Assembly (NCBI RefSeq): GCF_008727865.1
Contig: NZ_VTWU01000002.1
Span: 719,188-783,187 of the forward strand
From: Hymenobacter busanensis
GTDB taxonomy: Bacteria; Bacteroidota; Bacteroidia; Cytophagales; Hymenobacteraceae
Length of the DNA stretch: 64,000 nt
Direction of reading: 5' to 3'
Within the stretch, counting starts at the first letter, position 1. Each line of letters starts with the position of its first letter. The position numbers were made by a program, and so were the translations under genes. The notes under the pieces were generated by a model. It was not told where the DNA came from, did no database searches, and was given only the letters and a program-made list of their open reading frames with translations. This document shows, piece after piece, positions 1 to 8,138 of the stretch.

Positions 1-2735
1 TTCTTGTCCTTCTTGGGACGCGAGAACAGCTTCGTCTCGATAACGACACCCTGCAAAGAGGGCGGCGCTTTGAGCGAGGCATCTTTCACGTCGCCAGCCT
101 TGTCGCCGAAGATGGCTCGCAGCAGCTTCTCTTCCGGAGTCGGGTCGGTCTCGCCCTTCGGCGTGATCTTACCGATCAGAATGTCGCCTTCGCGTACTTC
201 CGCACCGATACGGATGATGCCGTTCTCATCGAGGTTGCGTACGGCTTCCTCGCTCACGTTCGGAATTTCCGAGGTCAGCTCTTCTTCGCCGCGCTTGGTT
301 TCGCGTACTTCCAGCTCAAACTCTTCGATGTGAATCGAAGTGAAGATGTCGTCGCGGACCACCTTCTCCGAAATAACGATGGCATCCTCGAAGTTGTAAC
401 CCTGCCACGGCATAAATGCCACCTGCATGTTACGACCCAGGGCCAGCTCACCGCCTTCGGTAGCATAGCCTTCGCACAACGGCTGGCCTTTCTCAACCCG
501 GTCACCGCGTTTCACGATGGGGCTCAGGTTGATGCAGGTATCTTGGTTGGTGCGACGGAATTTGATCAAATCGTACGTAATACGCTCGGCGTCGAAGCTC
601 ACGAGGATGTCTTCGGCGGAAAGGTCGTACTTCACGATGATCTTGTTGGCATCGACGTAGTCGATGACGCCGGGACCTTCGGCTACTACCAAGGCGCGCG
701 AGTCGATGGCTACGCGGCCTTCGAGGCCGGTACCCACAATCGGAGCCTGCGGACGCAACAGCGGCACGGCCTGACGTTGCATGTTCGAGCCCATCAGTGC
801 GCGGTTGGCGTCGTCGTGCTCCAGGAACGGAATCATCGAGGCAGCCACCGACACAATCTGGTTCGGTGCAATGTCCATATAGGTGTACTCGGTCGGCTCT
901 ACCACCGGGAAGTCACCTTCGAAACGACCTTTCACGCGGTCCGACAGGAAGTTGCCGTTGTCATCGAGGCGGGCGTTGGCCTGCGCGATGTGGTGGGTGT
1001 CTTCCTCCTCAGCCGTCAGGTACTTCACGTTCTCGCTCATATCTACCGTGCCGTTTTCCACGGTGCGGTAGGGCGTCTCGATGAAGCCCATCGAGTTGAC
1101 GCGGGCGTGCACGCACAGCGACGAAATCAGACCGATGTTCGGGCCTTCCGGCGTTTCAATAGTGCAGAGGCGGCCGTAGTGCGTGTAGTGTACGTCACGT
1201 ACTTCGAAACCAGCCCGCTCGCGCGATAGACCGCCCGGCCCGAGCGCCGATACGCGACGCTTGTGCGTCACCTCAGCTAGCGGGTTGGTTTGGTCCATGA
1301 ACTGCGACAACTGGTTGGTGCCGAAGAACGAGTTGATAACCGACGACAGCGTGCGGGCGTTGATCAGGTCAACGGGCTTGAAGTCCTCGTTGTCGCGCAC
1401 GTTCATGCGCTCCTTGATGGTACGCGCCATACGGGCCAAGCCCACGCCAAACTGGGCGTAAAGCTGCTCGCCCACGGTGCGCACACGGCGGTTCGACAAG
1501 TGGTCAATGTCATCGACCACGGCCTTCGAGTTGATCAGGCCGATCAGGTACTTCACGATGAGGACGATGTCCTCGTTGGTCAGTACGCGGGCTTCCCAGT
1601 TCTTGTCGAGGCCCAGCTTCTTGTTGATGCGGTAACGGCCAACGTCGCCGAGGTCGTAACGCTTATCCGAGAAGAACAGCTTCTGGATGATGTCACGCGC
1701 GGTTTCTTCGTCGGGCGCTTCCGTGTTGCGGAGCTGGCGGTAAATCTGCTCTACAGCTTCCTTCTCCGAGTTGGAATTGTCCTTCTGGAGGGTGTTGTAG
1801 ATAATGGCGAAGTCAGCAATGTTGACGTTTTCGCGGTGCAGGATGATGGACTTCACGCCCGAATCCACGATGGTGTCGATGTCCTCGTCCTCAACGGTCG
1901 AGTCACGTTCCAACAGCACCTCGTTGCGGTCAATCGAAACCACCTCGCCGGTGTCCTCGTCTACGAAGTCTTCCGTCCAAGTGCGCAGCACGCGGGCAGC
2001 CAGCTTGCGGCCAACTACCTTCTTGAGAGTTTTCTTGTCGGCTTTCACCTCTTCCGACAGCCCGAACAGGTCGAGAATATCTTTGTCGGTGCCGTAGCCG
2101 ATGGCACGCAGCAACGTGGTAACTGGGAATTTCTTCTTCCGGTCGATGTAGGCGTACATCACGTTGTTCACGTCCGTGGCGAATTCAATCCACGAACCCT
2201 TAAACGGAATAATACGGGCCGAATACAGCTTCGTGCCGTTGGTGTGCTTGCTCTGGGCAAAGAACACGCCCGGCGAACGGTGCAGCTGGGATACGATAAC
2301 CCGCTCGGCGCCGTTAATTACGAAGGAACCCTTCTCCGTCATGTAGGGAATGTTCCCGAGGAACACTTCCTGCTCGATGGTTTCGAAGTCCTCGTTATCG
2401 GCGTCGTTGCACAGCAGGCGCAACTTGGCTTTCAGCGGTACCGAGTACGTCAGGCCACGGTCGATGCACTCGTCAACCGAGTACTTGGGCGGATCGACGT
2501 GGTAATCCATGAACTGCAGCACGAAGTTTTCGCGCGAGTCCGAAATCGGGAAGTTCTCGGCAAACACCTTGAACAAGCCCTCATCCGTACGATTTTCGGC
2601 GGCCGTCTCGAGCTGAAAGAAATCCTGGAACGACTGCAACTGTACGTCCAAGAAATCCGGATACTCAATAACCTTCTTAATCTTGGCGAAGTTGATCCGC
2701 TCCTCGGCCGAAGCCGTTTTCTTGCGTGTAGCCAA
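1..2735 (-). CDS. rpoB: RNA polymerase beta subunit, N-terminal two thirds (partial)
   Basis: This is the beta subunit of the core RNA polymerase, which forms much of the catalytic cleft and the rifampicin pocket. About 911 codons are visible; the 3' end lies outside the window. The start is a TTG at 2733-2735 giving [20 protein letters not shown]; an in-frame stop lies four codons further upstream, so no other start fits. The rifampicin region reads [20 protein letters not shown] followed by [13 protein letters not shown], with the usual sensitive-type residues. It is the last visible gene of the ribosomal protein operon, 255 bases downstream of rplL. Identification is from family knowledge and is secure. 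Confidence 0.97.
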   Translation of the reverse strand, partial: MATRKKTASAEERINFAKIKKVIEYPDFLDVQLQSFQDFFQLETAAENRTDEGLFKVFAENFPISDSRENFVLQFMDYHVDPPKYSVDECIDRGLTYSVPLKAKLRLLCNDADNEDFETIEQEVFLGNIPYMTEKGSFVINGAERVIVSQLHRSPGVFFAQSKHTNGTKLYSARIIPFKGSWIEFATDVNNVMYAYIDRKKKFPVTTLLRAIGYGTDKDILDLFGLSEEVKADKKTLKKVVGRKLAARVLRTWTEDFVDEDTGEVVSIDRNEVLLERDSTVEDEDIDTIVDSGVKSIILHRENVNIADFAIIYNTLQKDNSNSEKEAVEQIYRQLRNTEAPDEETARDIIQKLFFSDKRYDLGDVGRYRINKKLGLDKNWEARVLTNEDIVLIVKYLIGLINSKAVVDDIDHLSNRRVRTVGEQLYAQFGVGLARMARTIKERMNVRDNEDFKPVDLINARTLSSVINSFFGTNQLSQFMDQTNPLAEVTHKRRVSALGPGGLSRERAGFEVRDVHYTHYGRLCTIETPEGPNIGLISSLCVHARVNSMGFIETPYRTVENGTVDMSENVKYLTAEEEDTHHIAQANARLDDNGNFLSDRVKGRFEGDFPVVEPTEYTYMDIAPNQIVSVAASMIPFLEHDDANRALMGSNMQRQAVPLLRPQAPIVGTGLEGRVAIDSRALVVAEGPGVIDYVDANKIIVKYDLSAEDILVSFDAERITYDLIKFRRTNQDTCINLSPIVKRGDRVEKGQPLCEGYATEGGELALGRNMQVAFMPWQGYNFEDAIVISEKVVRDDIFTSIHIEEFELEVRETKRGEEELTSEIPNVSEEAVRNLDENGIIRIGAEVREGDILIGKITPKGETDPTPEEKLLRAIFGDKAGDVKDASLKAPPSLQGVVIETKLFSRPKKDK

Positions 2736-2867
2736 CGTGTAAGGGGGTTAAAATGACAAAGGGTGGTACTCTGCAAACTTTGCGTAGCTTCTACGCGTAG
2801 ACGCGCGAAAACGCCCCTAAGGGCGAGGAAACCGCGTTCAGCAAAGTTCGTAGGCTACAAACAGGAA

Positions 2868-2893
2868 AAGACCTGACTTAGTTGCCAGGCCTT
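2868..2893 (-). terminator. Possible attenuator hairpin between rplL and rpoB
   Basis: Read on the minus strand, an 8-bp stem (AAGGCCTG with CAGGTCTT, one G-U pair) closes an 10-base loop and is followed by a short T-rich run. Partial termination between rplL and rpoB is known in other bacteria and would fit here, but the stem is short and this is only a suggestion. Nothing else is recognised in the 255-base rplL-rpoB spacer. Confidence 0.3.
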
Positions 2894-2990
2894 CTCCATG
2901 CTTGTTGGGCGGGTTGAAACGGAAACGGCTGACGCAATGTCACCGGTAACCGCGGGGTCCGTCCGATGAAGCAGGTGGGTGGGAGGTTAA

Positions 2991-3371
2991 TTACTTAACC
3001 TCTACTTCAGCACCAGCTTCTTCCAGTTGCTTCTTCAGCGAGTCAGCCTCGTCCTTAGCAACACCTTCTTTCAGGGGCTTCGGAGCGCCGTCAACCAGTT
3101 CTTTGGCTTCCTTCAGGCCCAGGCCGGTCAGGTCTTTCACCAGCTTCACTACAGCCAGTTTCTGAGCGCCAGCGGCTTTCAGGATTACGTCGAACGAGGT
3201 CTTCTCCTCGGGAGCCTCAGCAGCAGCGCCAGCGCCACCACCAGCCATCATTACCGGAGCAGCAGCTGCCGGCTCGATGCCGTACTCGTCCTTCAGGATA
3301 CCAGCCAGTTCGTTAACTTCTTTAACGGTCAGGCTAACGAGCTGCTCTGCAAATGCTTTCAAATCTGCCAT
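2991..3371 (-). CDS. rplL: 50S ribosomal protein L7/L12
   Basis: This is the flexible stalk protein of the large ribosomal subunit, which recruits translation factors such as EF-Tu and EF-G. The 126-residue product has the N-terminal L10-binding/dimerisation helix ([20 protein letters not shown]), an Ala/Gly-rich hinge around residues 36-55, and the C-terminal factor-binding domain with the conserved [19 protein letters not shown] segment. Length is typical for the family. It follows rplJ by about 60 bases in the operon, the usual order, and the two proteins form the stalk complex together. Confidence 0.98.
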   Translation of the reverse strand: MADLKAFAEQLVSLTVKEVNELAGILKDEYGIEPAAAAPVMMAGGGAGAAAEAPEEKTSFDVILKAAGAQKLAVVKLVKDLTGLGLKEAKELVDGAPKPLKEGVAKDEADSLKKQLEEAGAEVEVK

Positions 3372-3431
3372 TTTGCAAAAAAATTTGGGGGTGTTGTTGA
3401 AAACGATTGAATGAATAAAAGAGAGCAGCGG

Positions 3432-3986
3432 TTAGCCTGCGGCCTCTTCTTTTTCCGAAAGGGTTTTGAGGATGCCAGCCAGTTTGTTGCCGCCGCTCGA
3501 CAGAGCAGAAATAACATTCTTGGCGGGCGACTGGAGCAGACCGATGATTTCACCGATGAGTTCCTGCTTGCCTTTGATGGTGGCCAGCGTTTCGAGCTGG
3601 TTGGCACCTACGAACAGGTCGCTGTCGAGGTAAGCGCCTTTCAGCGCCGGCTTCGGCTCTACGTTCTTGCCGTAGTTCTGCGACTTGTAGAAATCCTTCA
3701 GCAGCTTGGCAGGAGCCGAGCCCGACTCTTTCGAGAACAGGATGCCCGACTGGCCTTTCAGGGCTGCGTCCAGCTCGGCGGTGTCGCCCGAGAGGCGGTC
3801 CAGCGCTTTGCGGATCAGGGTGTTCTTGTAGACCTTGTATTCCATGCCGCGCGTGTAGCACAGGCGACGGAATTCGTTGATCTTCGCCACGGTCATGCCC
3901 GAGGCATCCGTGAGGTAGAAGAAGCTGTATTCGCCGAACTTTTCGGCCAGCTCATCTACGAGGGCGTATTTTTCTTCCTTCGTCAT
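3432..3986 (-). CDS. rplJ: 50S ribosomal protein L10
   Basis: L10 anchors the L7/L12 dimers to 23S rRNA and in many bacteria represses its own operon by binding the mRNA leader. The 184-residue product starts MTKEEKYALVDELAEKF and shows the conserved segment MEYKVYKNTLIRKAL around residues 49-63. The C-terminal helix that binds L7/L12 is Lys/Glu-rich. It lies 14 bases downstream of rplA and just upstream of rplL. Autogenous control by L10 is known in E. coli; no leader fold was worked out here. Confidence 0.97.
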   Translation of the reverse strand: MTKEEKYALVDELAEKFGEYSFFYLTDASGMTVAKINEFRRLCYTRGMEYKVYKNTLIRKALDRLSGDTAELDAALKGQSGILFSKESGSAPAKLLKDFYKSQNYGKNVEPKPALKGAYLDSDLFVGANQLETLATIKGKQELIGEIIGLLQSPAKNVISALSSGGNKLAGILKTLSEKEEAAG

Positions 3987-4000
3987 GATCAGGCGCGTTA

Positions 4001-4699
4001 TTATTTGGCGGAGTTAACCGAGGTATCAACCGGTACACCCGGGCTCATCGTGCTCGAAAGCGTGATGCTCTTGATGTAGGTACCCTTGGCCGACGAAGGC
4101 TTCAGACGCTGCAAGGTCTGGATCAGCTCCAGTGCGTTTTCAGCGAGTTTGTCTTCACCGAACGACACTTTGCCAACCGAGGTGTGAATGATGCCGGTTT
4201 TGTCAACTTTGAAGTCGATTTTACCTGCCTTCACTTCCTGCACAGCCTTGGCTACGTCCGTGGTTACGGTGCCCGACTTCGGGTTCGGCATCAGGCCACG
4301 CGGACCCAATACGCGGCCCAGACGGCCAACCTTAGCCATTACGGCCGGCATCGTGATGATTACGTCGATGTCGGTCCAACCTTTCTCGATCTTGGCGATG
4401 TAGTCGTCCAGACCTACGAAATCGGCACCAGCAGCCGTAGCTTCGGCTTCTTTGTCCGGGGTCACGAGGGCCAGAACGCGTACCGTTTTGCCGGTGCCGT
4501 GGGGCAGCGTAGCAACGCCACGTACCATCTGGTCGGCTTTGCGGGGGTCAACACCTAGGCGCACGTCGATGTCAACCGAGGCATCAAACTTGGTGAAGGT
4601 GATTTCCTTTACCACTTTGGCCGCGTCCTGCAACGAGCGTACTTCCGTCAGGTCGAACTTGGCAAGGGCTTCCTTGCGCTTTTTGCTCACTTTTGCCAT
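4001..4699 (-). CDS. rplA: 50S ribosomal protein L1
   Basis: L1 forms the mobile stalk near the E site of the ribosome and helps release deacylated tRNA. The 232-residue product has the family-typical [16 protein letters not shown] start, the [14 protein letters not shown] segment, and the signature [20 protein letters not shown] around residues 126-145. Length matches the family. It follows rplK with 12 bases between them. In many bacteria L1 also binds the rplKA mRNA; that is family knowledge and was not checked here. Confidence 0.98.
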   Translation of the reverse strand: MAKVSKKRKEALAKFDLTEVRSLQDAAKVVKEITFTKFDASVDIDVRLGVDPRKADQMVRGVATLPHGTGKTVRVLALVTPDKEAEATAAGADFVGLDDYIAKIEKGWTDIDVIITMPAVMAKVGRLGRVLGPRGLMPNPKSGTVTTDVAKAVQEVKAGKIDFKVDKTGIIHTSVGKVSFGEDKLAENALELIQTLQRLKPSSAKGTYIKSITLSSTMSPGVPVDTSVNSAK

Positions 4700-4711
4700 G
4701 GTCGTAGCCGA

Positions 4712-5155
4712 TTACTTGGTGAGGGGGCTTTCGCCCGTAATGGTGATGCCCATGCTGCGAGCGGTGCCAGCTACGAGGCTCATGGCCGACTCGATCTTGA
4801 AGGCGTTCAAGTCGGGCATTTTCGTTTCGGCAATTTGGCGGACTTGGTCCCAGGTCACCGAGCCAACTTTGTTACGGTTGGGCTCTTTCGAGCCGCTTTG
4901 CAGTTTCGCTGCTTCCATGAGCAGGATCGGCGCGGGCGGCGTCTTGATGACAAAGTCAAACGACTTGTCAGTGTACATGGTGATGAGAACAGGTAACACT
5001 TGGCCGGCTTTATCCTGGGTGCGAGCGTTGAACTGCTTGCAGAATTCCATGATGTTCAAGCCCTTTGATCCAAGCGCAGGTCCAATCGGCGGGGCAGGGT
5101 TAGCCGCGCCTCCCTTTACCTGAAGTTTCAGGTAACCTCTGATTTCCTTGGCCAT
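4712..5155 (-). CDS. rplK: 50S ribosomal protein L11
   Basis: L11 binds the GTPase-associated region of 23S rRNA and is needed for RelA activation and factor turnover. The 147-residue product shows the conserved proline-rich N-terminus ([20 protein letters not shown]) and the C-terminal RNA-binding part with [17 protein letters not shown] and [10 protein letters not shown]. Both length and motifs are standard. It is the first ribosomal protein of the rplKAJL group and lies 113 bases downstream of nusG. Confidence 0.98.
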   Translation of the reverse strand: MAKEIRGYLKLQVKGGAANPAPPIGPALGSKGLNIMEFCKQFNARTQDKAGQVLPVLITMYTDKSFDFVIKTPPAPILLMEAAKLQSGSKEPNRNKVGSVTWDQVRQIAETKMPDLNAFKIESAMSLVAGTARSMGITITGESPLTK

Positions 5156-5268
5156 TTGGGTTGGTTAAAGGTCGACATTAGGTGGCGCCTAATGCCGGTT
5201 CGAAAATGCTCCTATGGAAGCAACCGCCAATCTGGAGCCCCGGCTGGCGGCCGTACTTGTAACAGTGT

Positions 5269-5829
5269 CTATACTTCCTTTTCGACCTGCGTGTAGCTCA
5301 GCTCTACGGGCTGGGCGCGGCCGAAAATCTTGACAATCACGTTCAGCTTCTTGCGCTCCTCGAACACTTCGTTTACCGTGCCCGAGAATCCGTTGAACGG
5401 ACCGTCGATAACCTTCACCGTTTCGTTTACCACGAAAGGCACCTCAAGCGTGGCGGTCTGCTCTTCCGTTTCATCCACGATGCCCAGGATGCGGTTTACT
5501 TCGCTCATGCGCAGCGGAACGGGCTTAGTGTTGGCGGTTTTGCCCTCCTTGTCGCTGAGGAAGCCCAACACCCCAGGCGTGCTGGTTATGATGTGGTCAA
5601 CCTCACCGTGCGTCAGATCGGCGTGGATCAGGATGTAACCTGGAAAAAAGCTACGCTCACGCACTCGCTTTTTACCGTTACGCATCTCGTACACCTTCTC
5701 GGCCGGAATCAGCACCTGCGGCACCAATTCATCAAGGCCGTGGCGGTGAATCTCGGTTTCGAGGTACTGCTTGGCTTTCTTCTCTTGTCCGCTCACCGAG
5801 CGCACCACGTACCACTTCAATTCTCCCAT
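5269..5829 (-). CDS. nusG: Transcription termination/antitermination protein NusG
   Basis: NusG binds the RNA polymerase clamp, modulates pausing and couples transcription with translation and Rho. The 186-residue protein has the NGN domain (KWYVVRSVSGQEKKAKQYLE at the start; FFPGYILIHADL around residue 62) and a C-terminal KOW domain (VIDGPFNGFSGTVNEVFEER around residue 140). It lies 21 bases downstream of secE, the near-universal secE-nusG pairing, and precedes rplK. Length is normal for Bacteroidetes. Confidence 0.98.
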   Translation of the reverse strand: MGELKWYVVRSVSGQEKKAKQYLETEIHRHGLDELVPQVLIPAEKVYEMRNGKKRVRERSFFPGYILIHADLTHGEVDHIITSTPGVLGFLSDKEGKTANTKPVPLRMSEVNRILGIVDETEEQTATLEVPFVVNETVKVIDGPFNGFSGTVNEVFEERKKLNVIVKIFGRAQPVELSYTQVEKEV

Positions 5830-5850
5830 CGTAGTATACTAAGGCTGGGA

Positions 5851-6045
5851 CTAGCGGAACGAATTGTAGAAGGCCTTCAAGAGCGACTCAAACGTCACGT
5901 CCATCACGCCAACGACGGCGGCAAACACCAGCGAACCGATAAGTACTAGGCCGGCACTCTTCTGCAGTTCGTCGAAAGTGGGCCACGTGGTCTTGTAGCG
6001 CATCTCCTCGACGGTGTCGCGGAAGTATTTCGTCAGCTTGTCCAT
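5851..6045 (-). CDS. secE: Preprotein translocase subunit SecE
   Basis: SecE is the small clamp subunit of the SecYEG protein-conducting channel in the inner membrane. The 64-residue protein has the amphipathic cytoplasmic helix (YFRDTVEEMRYKTTWPTFDE), including the conserved Trp-Pro, followed by one transmembrane helix (about residues 30-54, LVLIGSLVFAAVVGVMDV). The short single-span form is normal in Bacteroidetes. It lies between tRNA-Trp and nusG in the operon. Confidence 0.96.
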   Translation of the reverse strand: MDKLTKYFRDTVEEMRYKTTWPTFDELQKSAGLVLIGSLVFAAVVGVMDVTFESLLKAFYNSFR

Positions 6046-6115
6046 GATTGATGTGCCGGTTGACGGATTGGGGCAAAAGCAGTGGCTGCGGGTACAGCCA
6101 CCTGAAAAGGATCAG

Positions 6116-6186
6116 CACGGGCGGAGAGATTCGAACTCCCATCAAAGGTTTTGGAGACCTCTATTCTACCCTTGAACTACGCCCGT
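6116..6186 (-). tRNA. tRNA-Trp (anticodon CCA)
   Basis: The minus strand folds as a cloverleaf: acceptor ACGGGCG with CGCCCGT, an anticodon loop containing CCA, and T arm GGGAG-TTCGAAT-CTCTC. The discriminator base is G and no CCA tail is encoded. It sits between tuf and secE, a common arrangement in bacteria, and is presumably processed from the operon transcript. Confidence 0.95.
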
Positions 6187-6303
6187 GTAAGCGCTCCAAT
6201 TCAAACAGGGGTTTGAACGGGACTGCAAATGTAGGGAACTGTTTAGACAAAACAAATCCGGCCCCGAAAAAATCGGAGCCGGATTGTCTTGACTCAGCGG
6301 TAA

Positions 6304-7491
6304 TTAGTCGAGGATTTCGGTTACCTGACCAGCACCTACCGTACGGCCACCTTCGCGGATAGCGAAACGCAGGCCTTTTTCCATAGCTACAGCATTGATC
6401 AACTCAACATTGATCGTCACGTTGTCGCCGGGCATTACCATCTCAACGCCTTCGGCGAGGGTGATGATACCGGTTACGTCCGTGGTACGGAAGTAGAACT
6501 GGGGACGGTAGTTGTTGAAGAACGGGGTGTGACGGCCACCTTCTTCTTTCGACAGAACGTAAACCTCAGCCTTGAACTTTTTGTGGGGGGTTACCGAGCC
6601 GGGCTTGCAGATAACCATGCCGCGACGGATGGCTTCTTTTTCAATGCCACGGAGCAGCAGACCTACGTTGTCGCCAGCTTCGCCACGGTCGAGGATCTTG
6701 CGGAACATCTCAACACCGGTCACTACCGACTTGAGGTTCTCAGCACCCATGCCGAGGATTTCAACGGCTTCACCCGAGTTGATTACGCCACGCTCGATAC
6801 GACCGGTAGCAACGGTGCCACGACCCGTAATCGAGAATACGTCTTCCACCGGCATCAGGAACGGCTGGTCCGTCAAGCGGGGAGGTATCGGAATGAACGA
6901 GTCAACAGCAGCCATCAGCTCCTCGATCTTGGGAACCCAGGTAGCGTCACCGTTCAGGCCGCCCAGAGCCGAACCCTGAATAACCGGAATGTTGTCGCCG
7001 TCGAAGTCGTAGAACGAGAGCAGTTCGCGGATTTCCATCTCAACGAGTTCGAGCAGCTCGGGGTCGTCAACCATGTCCACTTTGTTCATGAACACTACCA
7101 GCTGCGGAACGCCTACCTGGCGGGCCAGCAGGATGTGCTCACGCGTCTGGGGCATCGGGCCGTCGGTAGCAGCTACCACGAGGATAGCACCGTCCATCTG
7201 GGCAGCACCGGTAACCATGTTCTTCACGTAGTCAGCGTGACCGGGGCAGTCAACGTGAGCGTAGTGACGGTTTTCGGTAGCGTACTCAACGTGAGCCGTG
7301 TTGATCGTGATACCACGCTCTTTTTCCTCGGGCGCGTTATCGATCGAAGAGAAGTCACGCTTAGCGGCCAGACCTTTGTTAGCCAGCACCGTGGTGATGG
7401 CAGCGGTCAGGGTCGTTTTGCCGTGGTCCACGTGACCGATCGTGCCGATGTTTACGTGCGGCTTGGAACGGTCAAAAGTTTCTTTAGCCAT
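6304..7491 (-). CDS. tuf: Elongation factor Tu
   Basis: EF-Tu is the GTPase that delivers aminoacyl-tRNA to the ribosomal A site. The 395-residue protein begins [21 protein letters not shown] chose this ATG over an upstream in-frame start because the upstream part overlaps tRNA-Thr and has no family similarity. The G motifs are clear: GHVDHGKT (residues about 19-26), [12 protein letters not shown] (about 81-92) and NKVD (about 136). Domains II and III follow to the normal C-terminus. It lies between tRNA-Thr and tRNA-Trp in the tRNA-tuf-secE-nusG-rpl operon. Confidence 0.98.
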   Translation of the reverse strand: MAKETFDRSKPHVNIGTIGHVDHGKTTLTAAITTVLANKGLAAKRDFSSIDNAPEEKERGITINTAHVEYATENRHYAHVDCPGHADYVKNMVTGAAQMDGAILVVAATDGPMPQTREHILLARQVGVPQLVVFMNKVDMVDDPELLELVEMEIRELLSFYDFDGDNIPVIQGSALGGLNGDATWVPKIEELMAAVDSFIPIPPRLTDQPFLMPVEDVFSITGRGTVATGRIERGVINSGEAVEILGMGAENLKSVVTGVEMFRKILDRGEAGDNVGLLLRGIEKEAIRRGMVICKPGSVTPHKKFKAEVYVLSKEEGGRHTPFFNNYRPQFYFRTTDVTGIITLAEGVEMVMPGDNVTINVELINAVAMEKGLRFAIREGGRTVGAGQVTEILD

Positions 7492-7641
7492 TGTAAAGAG
7501 ATTGGGAAGAAATTTTGAGGAAAAAGAGAAACGCGCTGATACTGCAAGAAAGCGAAACGCAGACTCCCCGAAGGAAACGCTGCACGTCGCTTGCAGAAGG
7601 CCAGACGATGACAGGCGCGCTGTCCCGTTGGGTTCACTCTG

Positions 7642-7713
<72 letters not shown>

Positions 7714-7766
7714 TGGTTATTTCGAGTCAGTGGCTTTTGCGTGAGCAGATGCGGCAAGGCAACTAG

Positions 7767-7839
7767 AGCGGGAGACGAGGTTCGAACCCGCGACCTGCAG
7801 CTTGGAAGGCTGCCGCTCTACCAACTGAGCTACTCCCGC
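7767..7839 (-). tRNA. tRNA-Gly (anticodon TCC)
   Basis: The minus strand gives acceptor GCGGGAG with the matching 3' side, D arm AGCTCAGTTGGTAGAGC, anticodon stem GCAGC/GCTGC around loop CTTCCAA (anticodon TCC), and T loop TTCGAAC. Discriminator is T and no CCA is encoded. It is the second tRNA in the Tyr-Gly-Thr cluster upstream of tuf. Confidence 0.95.
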
Positions 7840-7867
7840 GTAAAAGGGCACTGACAAGAAAAGGGTG

Positions 7868-7950
7868 TGGGGGGAGGAGGATTCGAACCTCCGAAGTCCG
7901 AAGACAGCAGATTTACAGTCTGATCCATTTGGCCACTCTGGAATCCCCCC
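7868..7950 (-). tRNA. tRNA-Tyr (anticodon GTA), long variable arm
   Basis: The minus strand gives acceptor GGGGGGA with TCCCCCC, anticodon loop TGTAAAT (GTA) and a class II long variable arm (TGTCTTCGGACTTCG region), as expected for bacterial tRNA-Tyr. Discriminator is A and no CCA is encoded. It is the first gene of the tRNA-tuf-rpo operon, about 80 bases downstream of a strong promoter. Confidence 0.95.
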
Positions 7951-8032
7951 GCTTGTGTAACTCGGCCGGTTGCCAAGGTTGTTTTCCCGTTCATTCGGCG
8001 GCTTTTGGCAACCCGTCTGGTGAATGGAGACG

Positions 8033-8062
8033 CAAAATTAAGGGCTTTCTGATGCAAGTCAA
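8033..8062 (-). promoter_or_regulatory. Bacteroidetes-type promoter of the tRNA-tuf-rpl-rpo operon
   Basis: Read on the minus strand, a -33 TTG (8060-8062) is followed after exactly 19 bases by TAATTTTG (8033-8040), matching the Bacteroidetes primary sigma consensus TTG-N19-TAnnTTTG. The predicted start of transcription is about 8026, giving a short leader before tRNA-Tyr. Confidence 0.75.
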
Positions 8063-8117
8063 GCAACCGGCCAAAAACATGCGTTTATTTTTTTGGCTTT
8101 CGCCACTGTTTCGTGAG

Positions 8118-8138
8118 CAAAAAAAGCCATTCGGCTTT
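8118..8138 (-). terminator. Rho-independent terminator of the M1 peptidase gene
   Basis: On the minus strand the stem AAAGCC/GGCTTT with loop GAAT is followed by a run of T. It overlaps the stop codon of the aminopeptidase gene and separates it from the tRNA operon promoter. Confidence 0.6.

Noticed and set aside
1290..2756. 488-codon open frame on the plus strand opposite rpoB
   Set aside because: It lies fully antisense to rpoB, which is certain, and has no family motifs.
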